Positions 36,600 through 47,929 of a stretch of DNA of 64,000 nt are shown here, in pieces. The position numbers were made by a program, and so were the translations under genes. The notes beneath the pieces were generated by a model, which was not told the origin of the DNA, made no database searches, and worked only from the letters and a program-made list of their open reading frames with translations. The DNA lies in NCBI GenBank assembly GCA_016806645.1, contig JACSYO010001999.1:996001-1060000 (forward strand), read 5' to 3'. Every line of letters starts with the position of its first letter. Positions within the stretch are counted from its first letter, which is position 1. This stretch comes from Ophiodon elongatus. Taxonomy: Eukaryota > Chordata > Actinopteri > Perciformes > Hexagrammidae.

Positions 36600-37230
36600 A
36601 GCTGAAAGAAAATGGAGGAAGACTAGGCTCAGCAACAAAAAGAGAAACGCCGTTTAGTAACCTGGGGAAATGAACTCCCAGGATTAAACCTGACGTTACT
36701 GAGCGTTGGTGTTATCTCGGATTCAGATCCAAGCTTCAAGTCCCACATTAACAAGGTGACGAAAATGTCATTTTCTCCCATTGCTGAAAGAACGACCATT
36801 TATAAATCAAAAAGATGCTGAACAACGGAGTCACGCTTTTATTTCAAGCGGACTCGATAACCGTAATGCAGTTTTTCCTGGAAATATTAAAACTGAATAA
36901 ACATGAGAGAGCACATTAATCCAATTTCACCTGCTCTGCACTGGATTCCTGGAACATATAGAATGGATTAAAGGTCCTCCTCCTTACATGCAACACCCTT
37001 AATGGGGCAAGGACCAAGCGACATTGTTTTACACCTGCTGGTCCGCTGCTGGTTTATTGATGCAGGTTCCGAGCAAAAGCTGCAAGAAGGTCGGGGATGC
37101 AGCCGTTGTTGATTGTGCCCCAACGCGAAGGAGCAAACTACTCGTAGATATCAGGGAAGCCAGCTCGCTAAGCCGTTTTAAAAGCACACGATAAACGTAT
37201 CGCTTAAGCTTTGAACCAGCTATGACATTT
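36600..37230 (+). pseudogene. degraded L2-type LINE ORF2 C-terminal part
   Basis: From 36708 the reading is GVISDSDPSFKSHINKVTK, a match to the L2 pattern LGVIFDSDLSFxxHIxxVT. Later pieces in shifting frames read HINPISPALHWIPGTYRMD and GQGPSDIV. They correspond to the HITPVLxxLHWLPVxxRIxFK and L-x-G-x-GPxYI segments, in the right order. Stops and frameshifts are frequent. No 3' UTR tail was recognised. Confidence 0.7.
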
Positions 37231-38315
37231 CCTAATAAGCCTGACACTGATTTTTTCGGGCACTTTGCTTCACACTCACGCACTGTTAACAAGATGTTGA
37301 ATCGTACGCATTCTATGTACTATTTTAAAGACTATTTTCCATCTCATGTTGTGCACCTTATGTATTTGATTGTCAACGTTATTAAAAGTAAAAAAGGAAC
37401 TAAGTGCAGTCTCTCCCCACAGTCCTGCACTTAGGCCACTTAGAGGCTGCACCGGCTTTTATGTCAATGAATAAGCTGACATGGTGTTATTGAAATCTTA
37501 CTTGAAAATGTTATTCACAAGACTCAAGGCTAACAAGTAGTAGGCTTAGGAAGCCTTTCAATTCGACAGGTATTCAGACTTCGGGGAGATGGGAACAGGT
37601 TGGATTAGATGGGATAGTCTGTTGCCTAAGCAACTGCTACACTCCACTGTGTTCGAAGAGGTTGCTTTATCTGTGAGGATTACACACTGGGCGCGGAGTG
37701 AAAAAAAGAAGAAGCAAAAGGCAAAAAAAAAGCTGTTTGCCTCGAGTCAAACAGTTCAGCTCCGAGGCCAAAAGCTGTGTCAGTGCCGGGCTAAATCCTC
37801 ACTTGGTTTAAACAACAAACAAAAGAACGGAATCTGTCAACAAGGTGCGAAAAACAAAGTCAAGTGAATCAGAGAAAAGGTGACAAGTAAGAGGGAGGAA
37901 AGATAAGAAGCGTAAAATGAGGGTGATGTATGCTAAATCCAAAATTATCCTGAAACAGCAGCACTGCGTACCTAAGCTCTTAGGTGAAAAGTGGCTGGAT
38001 TAAATTTTTTTTTTTTTTACTTTTTCTTTTTTTTTTAGCTGACAAGTGGAAACAGTAAAGCCTCGTGGGATGTGTCACAATCCCCGAGAGCTCCTTCGGC
38101 TTCCCCCCCTCCGTCCTCCTCCCCCGGCGAGGTGATACTTGTTCAAATTATTTATTTACATCTTTCGTTTCATCGTGTGACGCACCTACACTGCAGCAGC
38201 TGCGGCCCGTGTTGTGTCGCTGTGGTGGTTTATGAATTTCCATAAGAAGATTATGGAAGTTGTGTGATGACAGAGGGATAGAAAGACGACACAAGAACCG
38301 GGAAAAATAACAATG
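37231..38315. other. no recognised feature
   Basis: AT-rich DNA. T-runs lie at 38007-38037, and 38096-38126 is CT/CG-rich. No coding similarity. Confidence 0.4.
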
Positions 38316-38355
<40 letters not shown>

Positions 38356-38356
38356 C
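38316..38356. repeat. (ACA)n trinucleotide microsatellite
   Basis: A perfect ACA/CAA array of about 41 bp. Confidence 0.95.
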
Positions 38357-38419
38357 CCTGCTTTCATCTCAGCAGTTCACAGGTGCCTTTGGCTGGAGTT
38401 TGACTTGTTCTTCTACTAA

Positions 38420-38421
<2 letters not shown>

Positions 38422-38514
<93 letters not shown>
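38422..38514. repeat. (AC)n microsatellite, 93 bp
   Basis: An AC dinucleotide array with a single T interruption at about 38489. Confidence 0.97.
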
Positions 38515-38518
<4 letters not shown>

Positions 38519-39724
38519 GAAGCATGGCTTCTGCTTATGTCATCATAGAGAGTAAATTATGATGACTATGATTAGACAGCCATATTAGCGGTGGCGTTTC
38601 ACTAATTCATCCAGGCTAGGTACAGACACATTGTAAAAATCATACGTTTTGTCAAATCAGCGTTAATACGTTACAGTTTGTTTGATCACGTATTGCATAT
38701 TTACTTACAGGGGTCATATCACACTGGTCATCCTTGAAGTCCGTAACCTGATATATTCACATGTGACTCCTACTCGAGTTCATAACTCATTCAAGTCTTA
38801 ACACACAGACACGATACGCATATTATAAATTCTTGGGGGATTCAGTGTGACTTGCACTTTCCAGGAATATCATTATCTCTAATGTCCGTCATGCTCAAAT
38901 GTCCATGAATCAACTTCGAAGTCATTGAAAAAAAAAATCCATGGTGACGTTTAAGTTGCCGCAAACAAAGAGAGAGAGAAAATAACCCAAAACAATTACG
39001 CCAGACTTAACATTTAGGCTTCCGTGGCGAACGTCTATTGTCTTTTATTTGTATGTTATCTCTTCCCAACAGTCTGCGCTTTCTGAACTGTTCAGAAATT
39101 AGATTGTTATTAACTGTTATTAAGTATCAAATGACGTTCTAGGCCCAGGAAATATCTCCTCGAGGTGCTTTTGCAGTAAAAGCAGGCACTCCCTTGTTCC
39201 TCATCTTTTACTGCACTGTAGATTAACTGTATTTTCTCTTTGTGTTATAACAGAGAAAATGTGAATCCGCAGGAATCAGCTGTTGTTTTTTTTTTAACAC
39301 CTTTGACTGATGAAACAAGACATTTCACACTTTATTTCAGCTGTTAACAATTGTTAGCTTGGCACCTTTTGTGAGTAAAATGCCACTCAAGAAATTCCTC
39401 ATGTTTCCACGCTTTATGTGAGATTAAAAGCGGCCGCGGCAGTGTGAGATGAAGACTTCCCTGCATCTGGCAAAACCTTCTGCCGCACAACAAAAAAAAA
39501 GCCTTTCTCTGGCATTATTTGGCTCGTCAGGCCTCAATTACAAGTCTCAGTCAACTAATCTCGCGGTGGAAACGGGACATGTATTACGCGAACACACAGC
39601 CACGGCCACACACATGTAACGGTGGCTCCAACAGAAATACAGCTGAGCTAAATGGATTAGCTTCCACAGGGGTGATCTCAACATAGAGAGTGATTTGTGC
39701 TTGTGTGTGTGGTGTCATGTACTG

Positions 39725-39726
<2 letters not shown>
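38515..39726. other. no recognised feature
   Basis: Non-coding DNA between microsatellites. No repeat family was recognised. Confidence 0.4.

Positions 39727-39758
<32 letters not shown>
39727..39758. repeat. (TG)16 microsatellite
   Basis: A perfect TG array. Confidence 0.95.
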
Positions 39759-39759
<1 letters not shown>

Positions 39760-42047
39760 CAAAGCTGTGCTGCAGAGAGCAGAGACACTGAGAAGAGCTG
39801 CTTGACTCCTGCCATGTCTTCACAGTGGAGGCTTGGATGCTGTCGTAATGAGTGTTGTGTGTTGTGTACACAACTCCGCTGTGATTGGACGCCAGACAAG
39901 TAGTGCCGCTCAAATCTCGTCATCCTTGCCGTTAAGCAGCAGACCCACTGGTGCTTTGCGCTCTAGTTTTTATACAGTGTAAGGGGAGGGGTCATGCCAA
40001 GGATGGCTCCAATGCATCATCACCAAGCCATGAATTCAGGCCTGCCCAAAAAAAAAAAAAAAACACAAAAACGGTGAAAAACTGTTTAATGGTCCAACTC
40101 CACAATAGTACTATAGATCACAGTTTTCTTTTAACATATATAATGTGATTTGAAACAAATCTTTAATGTTAACCATAATGCTGTTATGGCCGACCCCTGG
40201 CCTCAAATCTACTGGATAGGCCAGTTGGGTGTTGTGGCAGATAGTCATATAGCTTTTATAGAAGAAAGTCAGCATTTCTCAAAATGTGCAGTTGCAAACA
40301 CTGCAATTGCTCCGAACAGTTGAAAATTGCACAGCAGAAAGGCGCCCTGTTGTTGTTTTCCTGTCAAATTTGATGTGAAGTGCAAACAGGTGTGTTGCTT
40401 CCAGTTAGAAACACAAGGAGTTGGACAAAGCAAGTGAAGAAAACAGACTAGGACGCTTCTCCAGAGAGCCTCCTAATTGCAGCGGCGATAAGATAACCAC
40501 TTTGTGAGTGTGACCTCAGTGACACACCACTACGCTACCACAGACAGTACCAACCAGATGTTAACTGAAATGCTTCTCCGCCTCAAAATGATTAAAGAAG
40601 ACAATGGCTGTTTGATATTGGATCTGATATTTAAAACAAGGGTAACAGAACCGTCTCCCTAAATATTACCTTTTACCAACTGACGGTATCCAAACTGGCT
40701 TGCAATACAAAGACAAAAAGTGAAGCACCACAGTGGAAAAATAGTGGTTTGAGTGTGATTAATGTCTGAGTGAATATTTGCATAGTAAATAGAGAATATA
40801 CAGCATGCAAAACAGAGAGCTGGAACAGTGTGGATGCAAGTGGCACATCAAAGACATCTGCATCGCCAATGAAACGAAAGCCCTGTGTTTTGATGTCAAA
40901 GTGGGATTTTCATTGTCTGTCAAGTATGTCACAGGCCTCGCCCGCTCCTTTGAAATGGATTATCTAAGTCTCACGGCATGTTGTCGCGAGGTGGTTGTCG
41001 CTTTTTGCCAGCTGCTGAGCGCATCTTGCGCAGCTGGCCTGCTCGTCGCTCCAACTTCCTCTCCGAAGAAGGAGAACGGTGCACCGAGCTGTTGTGGCAC
41101 ATAGTACTCTCCAGAGGACGGCACGTTGCTGCCTTTATGCTATTTAACTTTGCTATGACCCTGTGTTGGATGTTTTTCTGTTGTGAGTTTGTTTGACAGA
41201 TCTCTCTCTCTCTCTCTTGTTCCCACTGCTCGGTGTGTCCGTGTGTATGGTTGAGTAGCTTTAGTTGAGCTATCAGACACTGAATAACAGGAAAGAAACA
41301 TCACCAGTGGTGCATGGGGAAAGCCATCAGCTGACTGTTTGTGGTCAAAATACACAATTTGCAAAGTGTACCAAGAGGTCAAAGCAGCCTGAATATTCAC
41401 TTCATGTTGTACCTGAACGCAGCTTGCACAGTAGGATGGAGTTTATCTTGTCAAAGTAAAAAAAAAAACAATCCACTGTAACTCTCCGAATCACAGTTTC
41501 TTTCCTCTGGAGAAACTCAATTCCAGGTATTACTTTTGTCTCTTTTTTTCCTTCTTCTTCTCACTAAAACTGGGATGTATCTGCCCATTATCAAGCGTTA
41601 TTATGTGACTTTGTTCCCACATTCACAGCAAACTACAGAATAATATACTGGATCAATACACTTCTTGATTACAAATTTCTCCCGGGAACTGTGCTCAATA
41701 TATATTGTTAAATTGATCGTTAACGTCACGCCAGTGTTGCTTATATGCCAGAGGTAGAAAGAGAAATGAAACTCTGGAGAGGTGGAGTGAAAGAGAGAGC
41801 GAGAGAGGAGCTTAAGGGACATAAAAGAAGAAGAAAAAACAGCAGAAAAAGGAGAGAGAGAGAGAGAGATGTTCGGACGTGTGAAGTGGCTGAGTGTGAT
41901 GGCAATCTATTTGCTACCGCGGCGATGACAGGAGTGGGCGGGCGTTCGATATCATAACAGCGCAGAGGTGGAGCGGCAGATCCACCTTTTTCTCTGTCCC
42001 CGCCGTCCATCCACCTACCTGTCCATCTGTCTGTCTGTACATGATGA
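39759..42047. other. no recognised gene; purine-rich near the right end
   Basis: Non-coding DNA. An A-run lies at 40047-40062 and a GC-rich inverted repeat at 41007-41038 (GCCAGCTGC ... GCAGCTGGC). From about 41750 to 42300 the plus strand is strongly purine-rich with GA tracts. Confidence 0.45.
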
Positions 42048-42064
42048 GGGAGGGGGAGGGGTAG

Positions 42065-42101
<37 letters not shown>
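42048..42101 (+). repeat. G-quadruplex motif joined to (GT)17
   Basis: GGG-A-GGGGG-A-GGGG-TA-GGGG (42048-42067) fits the canonical four-tract G-quadruplex pattern with short loops. It runs straight into a GT array (42067-42101). Confidence 0.85.
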
Positions 42102-42104
<3 letters not shown>

Positions 42105-42255
42105 AGGAGGTGGAGAGATGCCCGTCAGTCAGGAGGAAAGAGGAAAGAGGAAGGATGCGAGGTGTGGAAAGGAGCTGTGGTGATGGATGGCTGAATATGG
42201 AGGGAGAGGAGAAAGAGAGGTGGGGCTAAGTGGAGGAGATTATAAGTGGAGGGTA

Positions 42256-42256
<1 letters not shown>

Positions 42257-42297
<41 letters not shown>
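42257..42297. repeat. (TG)n microsatellite
   Basis: A perfect TG array of about 41 bp, 156 bp after the previous GT array in the same orientation. Confidence 0.96.
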
Positions 42298-42298
<1 letters not shown>

Positions 42299-44149
42299 CT
42301 TGCCCATATATTCAGATGCAGAAGCTCATGAACACTTGGTACTAACATGTGATATATATCTGGCATCTAAAAACAGGCCTTTGCATTCACACTTTGTTCA
42401 TAAGCCTTTCATCTCCGTTTTGATTGTGATTGAATAACGAGGCTACCTAGGCAACGCTGTTTTAGCATTTGATTTTGCCTCAATTTCAATGGAATACATG
42501 CAGTACACGGCGGCATACATGCATTACCATTCAAAAGTGTTGAATCTCCATCAGCAAAAGCTGGTAAAGTCAGATGAATCAGAAGACTCCTCTATATTTC
42601 GGAATAGTCTTTCATGCTTTTAGGTTATAGGAAACCCCCATTTTATGAAAATATGTTATTTTGTATGAAGGGTTTGTTTTGTACAGCAAACCGCTGTAGG
42701 ATGGTTCAACCACACATTTACCTCAGGTGGTTGTATAGAGGAAAGCCGAGCAGTAGCCTTTGCTACTGGTCTGTAAAACTAGCTCAAGATGCGAATGAGA
42801 AGAGTTGTAGTCGGTATTATTTAGTGTTGTGTGCTTAAAGATACTAATAGAAATCTCTTAATGACATTGGTACATTTAAATAACTCAAAAATAAGGCTAC
42901 ATCTGTTGTTTCAGTGTGTCAGATACATATTTAGACAACAGTTAATGGTTTTCTGCTGCTCAGATCTCATTTCCAGCTTGTAGGTTGGGAACATTAATCA
43001 GGCTACCACAAAAAACTGTCATATCTCTGCAGCTTACGCAAGCTGGTTGTAGTTCTCAGTTGAATCTTGGTGTATTTTGCAGGAAATGGATGGATTTGAT
43101 TTAATATGTGCGCGGCGTCAAATGGAAAGCAAACTTACCTGTAGCCCCAAACTATTTAATATCAACTAAATTAATTACACATTAGAGTGGAATACATTTT
43201 CATTTAATTACAGATTTGTTTCTTTTAAGGTGTGCGTTTTCATAAATAATGGCATTCTCCCAATCATTTATTTTCATGACAATCCCTGTGCCCCGTCACA
43301 GGCCCCCATGCCGCAGCAGGATTGTTAACTGCTAGGAGGTTAGCTAGTTCCGGTTGGCTACAACAAACAAAGACTAAAGAGACATTTTCAGTATAACAAC
43401 CCATTACCCAAGGTAAATCTGAATTAACCAGCTAGCTGCTGACGTTAACACCGTCTCTTCACTTTGATGAAGAGTGATGGAAGCTCACAAACTAGCATAG
43501 CTAGTTAGCTTGCTAGGTAGCATGTAGATGGCTTGTTAAGCTTAATAAAAGGAGGTCAGTTAGTGCGATTGCACTGCATTTATTCACAACAGCAGCTAGT
43601 CAGTTAATTCATATTTAGTCTAGTTGTTGCTCTAGCTTACAGGAGCTAGCTGGCTAAATCTGGGAGCAGTTATTGAGGCCATTATGCCTCATTCAAATTA
43701 CTTGACTTTTTAAGTAAGATTTCTTTATTGTAATAAATATAAATTCCAACAATAATCAAATTAATGTAATATTCATCACACACTCCCTCCACTTATGAAT
43801 GGCTTTTTGCTCAATATAAGCCGCGTAATGTTTAGGTTATACAGTATGTCATTCGATTATATAGTCATTACTTAGCAAAAAAAAATAACTTCACTAACTT
43901 ATGTTATAAACATGCCCATATTATACTTTACCCTGTTTATTCTGTGTGGCTGAAGGCAACAAGGCTCTAAAGCCTTGGTGCCACAGCACACAGACTAAAC
44001 TCCTGCGGCCTTATCGCATCTTATTCTCCTTCTTCCGTACAAAAGTTTGGCGGGGAACTCGTCCCACAGCGTTGCCAACACATGCGTCAAAATACATCAA
44101 AACATGCGGCCTGACCGGGAATCGTGTGCTATGACTTTTCTAAGAGATT
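42298..44149. other. no recognised gene; GCTAGC-rich stretch 43320-43660
   Basis: Mostly AT-rich. From 43320 to 43660 there are many CTAGCTA/GCTAGC-type words (near 43340, 43430, 43498, 43650), unlike the flanks. Its origin is not clear. Confidence 0.4.
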
Positions 44150-44990
44150 CGCCCGACCTTTAACCCCGAAAAACACCCAAAACGGCGAGAAATTGTCCCA
44201 TTCACTTGAATGGGTTTTTACCGTGAAGAGAGCAAAAAAAAAAATAAATAAAACTCTCATCTTTGGAACCACAGTGACTCGGCATACTTTAACGTAGAAA
44301 GAAGATTTATAGCTTCAAACGTTGACAAAAGTCTGGAGTTTATTTGACCAAAAGGGCATTTTGATAGCTCGCACGGTTCTCCTCTCATCCTTGTTCAAGT
44401 CCAGGAAGATTTTGGGACATTTTCTGACTTTATAATGGGTGTGTATTGCGCTGCCCAGAGCGCGTGATGTCATCGCCAGAGTGAAGAGGCGCTTCAGTTT
44501 CTTATGAAAAAAATATTTGTATTTTGCCACAAAATCCACAATTTTCACTCTTCAGGCATCATTTGAAGATATAAATGTAACCAATCTTGTGCTTGTCGTA
44601 CACATATGACTACGGAATCCAACAGATTCACATATTTGGCTAGAAATGTCTGAGAGTGAGAGGAAATCCACCTCTCTGCTCCATAGAGACCCATGTTAAC
44701 TCTGACTCCAAAAAGATCTCGCACAGACAACTGTACCAGATTTCTATTCTGCCATAAAAGCCACTTTTCTTACACTACAGACCCAAATTTCACACTATCT
44801 GTTCATCAAGTCTTCCTTCCTCTCAATGGCGGCTATCGAAGCAGTAGGAGCTACGGTTATATGATATTTTGAGATAATTGGCCAGGTTTTAACTCCATGT
44901 TAAGTGGATAGAACTAGTCTCTAAAGTAATCACCATAGAAACCTTTGATGTGGGAGCACACAGGTGTTTGTGATGAGCTAATTACTGCAG
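44150..44990. repeat. probable interspersed repeat next to the minisatellite
   Basis: Contains CGAGAAATTGTCCCATTCAC, ACTTGAATGGGTTTTTACCG, and TGCGCTGCCCAGAGCGCGTG, followed by TCTGCTCCATAGAGACCC and CAATGGCGGC. It reads like a dispersed teleost repeat that I have a general memory of, but no ends were identified. It leads directly into the AC-rich and 11-bp arrays. Confidence 0.4.
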
Positions 44991-44994
44991 TTAG

Positions 44995-45149
44995 ACACAC
45001 ACATACTGACATACAGACACAGACAGACCCTGACACACACATACTGACACAGATACATACACAGACACACAGACACTGACATACAGACACAGACAGACTT
45101 TGACACACAGACACAGACACAAAGACATTGACACATGCACACACATACA
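44995..45149. repeat. degenerate ACAC/ACAG/ATAC array
   Basis: Imperfect ACACAG, ACATAC and TGACAC words over about 155 bp. Longer blocks such as GACATACAGACACAGACAGA recur at about 45008 and 45078. Confidence 0.85.
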
Positions 45150-45205
45150 TAAATGACTTGGAGATATTTAGTCAAAGGCATTGTAAGACCTTCACCTGTC
45201 TAGAC

Positions 45206-45486
45206 GCGATGCTAACGCGATGCTAGTGTGATGCTATCGAGATGCTAAGGCTAACGAGATGCTAATGAGATGTTTATGCAATGTTAACGCGATGTTAGCG
45301 CAATGCTAAGGCGATGCTAACGTGATGCTAATGCAATGCGAGCTCAATGCTAGTGCAAACCTAGCACAATGCTAATGCGATGCGAGCTCAATGCTAGTGC
45401 AAACCTAGCGCAATGTTAACTAGATGCTAACATGATGCTAACGCGATGTTAGCGCAATAATAACATGATACTAGCACAATGCCTGT
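45206..45486. repeat. 11-bp minisatellite, 25 units
   Basis: Unit consensus GCGATGCTAAC. The array resolves into 25 consecutive 11-bp units with one 6-bp partial unit (GCTAAC, 45250-45255), exactly 281 bp. Variation falls mainly on base 1-3 and 9-11 of the unit, while ATG at unit positions 4-6 is nearly constant. A 44-bp higher-order block of four units (45333-45376) is repeated next to itself (45377-45420) with four differences. Confidence 0.95.
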
Positions 45487-46639
45487 GCGCTAGCATGTTA
45501 ATAGTGTACCTCAATAACACATCTTACTACTGGTAATGTTGCCGTATATATATTGCAACATCTTACGGCAGTCGCAGCCACACAGTCAAAATTTCTCTGA
45601 AATTTTCTAGTTTTGACTATCATTTATGTTTTAGAAAAGGTGAAAGTGTCTGGGACAACTCTCATTGAAAAGAGGTGCAATGTGTAAATGGAAGGTGAGA
45701 AAGAGCCAGAAGACTTGGGAGACAACCTGACCTGAGATGTTTGAGGAGGGATAATGGTGGTTCTGAATGGGAAGATAAACTGGAGCTCAAACCGGGTGAA
45801 AGAGGGTGACGGAAAACCAAAAAAAAGGAAGAGCGAGGCGAGGGCTAGAACAGACAGCAACACACTGTTTGAGTTTACTTCTACTGGGAAAGAAAGAAAG
45901 CAGTTCACACATCAACACACAAGCACACGCACAGATACAAATTACTGTCTGATGTTGAGGAGTGTTTTTGTATGTTGGGTCGCGCTGCCTGAGTGCTGCA
46001 GGTGTTATTTACCCATGCCTGTACGGCCCAGCACTACGCCCATGAAAAAAGCTCTGATGGCCTGGTTTCAAAGAGCCTTATCTGCTCTTTCAGCATCAAA
46101 AAGTGCACTTAGGGGCCTCTGTAATTTCCCATCTCTTTCCTCAGCTCCGGTTGGGTTATATTATGATGGGCAATAGTCTTTCTCTCTCTCTCTCCAGCCG
46201 CCAGTCTTTCATCCTCCTTCTCCACCCTCCTCTTCTCCTCCCCCATCACTCTATCTCCATCCTTGCTGTTTCACATGCTACACTAAAGCTTTGTTGCACT
46301 AATAACAAGCCTTGACTTTAACAAAAGAAAAGAAAAAATACAATTTCACTCAGTGTGCTCCTAGTGATGAATTGGATGTAATCATAACTTTATGCAAAAA
46401 TGTATTAGTTTAAGATGTAAATGTGCCGCAGACATACTGAAGATGTAATCATTCAAAGCGCCTCTGTAGGTGGTCAGAGATGCACAGGGACTCATTCAAA
46501 ACAAGGCGTAAACGCAGTGTGCTGCCAATCAACATACGCCGATGGTTACATGCCTTACATTAGCATGGGGCTCTAATCAAGTGACAGGCAGCTCAGATAC
46601 AACTGGATTGTACAATAAAGACAGGCCAGATTTTTCCAA
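45487..46639. other. no recognised gene
   Basis: Non-coding DNA. The plus-strand open frame at 45754-46176 (140 codons) has no recognisable domain, and part of it is simple-sequence derived. A CT tract lies at 46180-46196. Confidence 0.4.
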
Positions 46640-46795
46640 AGTGATGACTTTCCACTTACTAAAAAATATTGTTATTTGCACTTTATTGCACTTTATTTTT
46701 ACTGCTTTATTTGTCGCATTCTTTTTGTTTTTTATGTAAAGCTCTCCAAACTGCCTTTTTATGATATGGTGCTATACAAATACATCTAAATTGAA
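46640..46795 (+). repeat. L2-like LINE 3' tail relic
   Basis: CTTTATTGCACTTTATTTTTA is followed by TATGTAAAGCTCTCCAAACTGCC and GGTGCTATACAAATACATC. This resembles the teleost L2-type 3' end (GTAAAGC.CTTTGAATTGCC ... GTGCTATACAAATAAA). Confidence 0.5.
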
Positions 46796-47388
46796 ATCAA
46801 AATATTCATGTAGGGAAATGTTGGTCCCCAACATGATGGTACCAATGTTTCAGAGTCTTCTTGACACTGCCGGGAATAGAGAAGGTGGGGAAATACTGAC
46901 CTTCTTTATTTTTTGGCTTAAGGATGTACATTTAAAAATATACTGAGTCTACAAAAATACTGGAATGAGCCTGTAAAATACCCTCCATGTTTCATTTTGT
47001 GCAGTGGTGGCTCCACTCACACGTCCATAAAATCGTCAAACTATCTGAATAAATAAAGACTATACAACCTCAATGGTAGCTCCCTGGGTTTCCAGGTTGT
47101 AAAAAAAGTCTCTCTGACTGGTGTTTATCCTCCTCCAGCACTTTTAGTTTTTTAAGCTACCCCTTTAAATCATTTGGACTCCTACAATGGGCCTGTTTGA
47201 CCACTTACCTTTTGGATAAGGATATAAAAAACCTTTATAAATTTATAATTTCATTTGCAATCTGTAAACTTTACTGTTTTGGTTCATTCTCAAGGTTCTC
47301 AGCAAGCCTTGTAACGACATAATGAAAAAGGTTTTAAGCTTGTTCCACTACTAATGTTGCCTTTTCATCCACATAGAATAAGATGAGT
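46796..47388. other. no recognised feature
   Basis: AT-rich DNA up to the LTR target duplication. Confidence 0.4.
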
Positions 47389-47929
47389 TGTTAGGATCCC
47401 TGTCTGCTTCTACCTACAGTTTACACCTCCGGGTTCCGCCCACTTCCACGCCCCTCTCTTTTGGCTCAGCTGTGGCTCATCCCGGTGATCGCCGCCAGCT
47501 GGCTTAAGTACCACGGCGTTTCCCTGGCATGTTGTCAGTCCGTCCCGTTTCCAGTCTGGTCACCCCCACGTGAGTCTGAACCGCCTTAGAGTGAAGATCC
47601 TGGTTGTTCCTTGTTTTTACTGTGTCGGACCTCGGAGCTCCACACAGAGTGAAGATCCTGGTTGTTCCTTGTTTTTACTGTGTCGGAGCTCCACACAGAG
47701 TCCCGTCGTCCTGTTTCTTCCGGGCCGTGCCCGGGTGAGCGTTTGGTTGAGTTTCCCTCCCGACTCCGGCGGTGAAGAGACGTGGATCCGCTGGACAGTT
47801 CTTGCCGTGGATTAGTTTGTTTATTCTTTGTTTTTGTCCACCTGCTTATCTAAGGAAATAAAGTAATTTGTTAGCTTGAAACTGCTGTGTGAGCGTGCTT
47901 TTGGGTCCACTACACCACCCCACATAACA
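47389..47929 (+). mobile_element. solo LTR of an LTR retrotransposon
   Basis: Starts TGTTAGGATCC and ends CCCCACATAACA, so it has TG...CA ends with a short inverted repeat (TGTTA/TAACA). It is flanked by a perfect 5-bp target duplication, TGAGT (47384-47388 and 47930-47934). An AATAAA polyadenylation signal at about 47857 gives plus orientation. No internal gag/pol region or second LTR is present, so this is a solo LTR left by LTR-LTR recombination. The LTR family (Gypsy-like or retroviral) cannot be told from the LTR alone. A 58-bp internal segment is duplicated (separate entry). Confidence 0.85.
47588..47697 (+). repeat. 58-bp tandem duplication inside the LTR
   Basis: AGAGTGAAGATCCTGGTTGT begins at 47588 and again at 47646. 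The following CCTTGTTTTTACTGTGTCGG and AGCTCCACAC are shared. The second copy lacks a 6-bp CCTCGG, itself a small local repeat. Confidence 0.92.

Noticed and set aside
38313..38555. Poly-Thr / Thr-His repeat protein
   Set aside because: Entirely encoded by (ACA)n and (AC)n microsatellites.
45206..45486. CRISPR-like array
   Set aside because: Units are contiguous 11-bp tandem repeats without spacers, in a eukaryotic genome. It is a minisatellite.
45754..46176. 140-codon plus-strand open frame
   Set aside because: No family match, a lysine/serine-rich start from purine-rich DNA, and no neighbouring exon evidence.
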